A DNA stretch of 6,265 nt from Gammaproteobacteria bacterium (GTDB taxonomy: Bacteria > Pseudomonadota > Gammaproteobacteria > Pseudomonadales > M0112), in assembly GCA_006227085.1 (NCBI GenBank), contig SBFY01000045.1, positions 1-6,265 of the forward strand, read 5' to 3'. Below the pieces are notes generated by a model that saw nothing but the letters and a program-made list of their open reading frames with translations, was not told where the DNA came from and did not search any database. Below are positions 5,936 to 6,265 of the stretch, piece by piece; position 1 is the stretch's first letter, and each line of letters opens with the position of its first letter. The position numbers and the translations under genes are program-made.

Positions 5936-6265
5936 TCAGTCTTTTGGCAGTGTGATGGTTGCCGTTCCGGTGACATGGTTGCCGGTGTCCAGCGCCCCCT
6001 GCACCGCGACATCGATGACGACCTCATCACCCTGCTCGGTCTTGTTCATGACCGTGCCGGTGAAACTGAGCGTCTTGTGCGGCGTGGCCGGCACCCCCAG
6101 TTTGACGGCAATCTTCTTCACCCAGCATTCCGGGCCAGCCCAATCGGTCAGGAACTTGGAAACAAAGCCGTTGCTGGAAAGGATGTTCAGGAACGCATCC
6201 GGCGCGAATTGCGCCAACGCATAATCCTTGTCGTGGTGCACCGGCATGAAATCCATCGAGGCAAT
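5936..6265 (-). CDS. MaoC-like hotdog hydratase, ChsH1-like, N-terminus outside the window
   Basis: The C-terminal 109 residues and the TGA stop (5938-5936) are visible, and the frame is open to the right edge. The start seems to lie outside, because the residues just before the first Met (Ile-Ala-Ser) already fit the family. The protein closely follows Mycobacterium tuberculosis ChsH1 (Rv3541c) as I recall it: DF..VHHD, then F.NIL...G.V...TDWAGP, K.I...LGVP and T.SFTG or similar. On that alignment about 24 N-terminal residues are missing, and visible Asp5 and His10 match ChsH1 Asp29 and His34, the hydratase-2 catalytic pair. ChsH1 pairs with ChsH2 to hydrate the enoyl-CoA of the three-carbon steroid side chain. 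A ChsH2-like gene could lie beyond the edge. The same fold is used for other enoyl-CoAs, so the steroid assignment is likely rather than certain. Confidence 0.82.
   Translation of the reverse strand: MASMDFMPVHHDKDYALAQFAPDAFLNILSSNGFVSKFLTDWAGPECWVKKIAVKLGVPATPHKTLSFTGTVMNKTEQGDEVVIDVAVQGALDTGNHVTGTATITLPKD

Noticed and set aside
1..6265. CRISPR array, tRNA or rRNA gene, insertion sequence, phage or defence system
   Set aside because: No direct repeat arrays, transposase-like protein, terminal inverted repeats or RNA-gene signatures were seen. All long stretches are explained by the six genes.

Overview
The window is protein-coding bacterial DNA, moderately GC-rich, with short gaps between genes. 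It holds six genes, two of them cut by the window edges. Gene content (a two-subunit Rieske oxygenase, CoA-ester enzymes and a Sec-exported serine peptidase with a classical signal peptide) fits a Gram-negative, probably a gammaproteobacterium of the kind that degrades sterols, steroids or terpenoids. This placement is inference; there is no RNA gene or other phylogenetic marker.

Layout, left to right. 1-581 (minus, cut at its 3' end) is a membrane protein of the EBP/EXPERA family (emopamil-binding protein, sterol delta8-delta7 isomerase fold). A 163-bp divergent promoter region (582-744) separates it from 745-3138 (plus), an exported S9 prolyl-oligopeptidase-type peptidase most like glutamyl endopeptidases. 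That gene converges, with a 14-bp gap, on a minus-strand operon read from right to left: Rieske oxygenase alpha subunit (5818-4514), beta subunit (4517-3972, start overlapping the alpha stop) and a crotonase-fold enzyme (3962-3153, whose ribosome binding site overlaps the beta stop). Upstream of alpha is a 117-bp gap with inverted repeats and a strong hairpin. The right edge holds the C-terminal 109 residues of a small MaoC-like hotdog hydratase that closely resembles mycobacterial ChsH1 (5936-6265, minus).

Functional reading. The ChsH1-like hydratase is the best substrate clue: its mycobacterial counterpart works in removal of the last three side-chain carbons of cholesterol. Together with a bacterial EBP-type protein, it suggests a sterol or steroid catabolic neighbourhood in which the alpha-beta Rieske oxygenase and the crotonase act on a polycyclic substrate or its CoA ester. 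No ferredoxin, reductase, transporter or regulator gene is visible, so the electron supply and control must lie elsewhere. The role of the peptidase in this setting is unclear. Points most worth following are the changed catalytic residues in the EBP-like protein and the crotonase, and the GCAGG/CCTGC repeats found in both promoter-bearing gaps.
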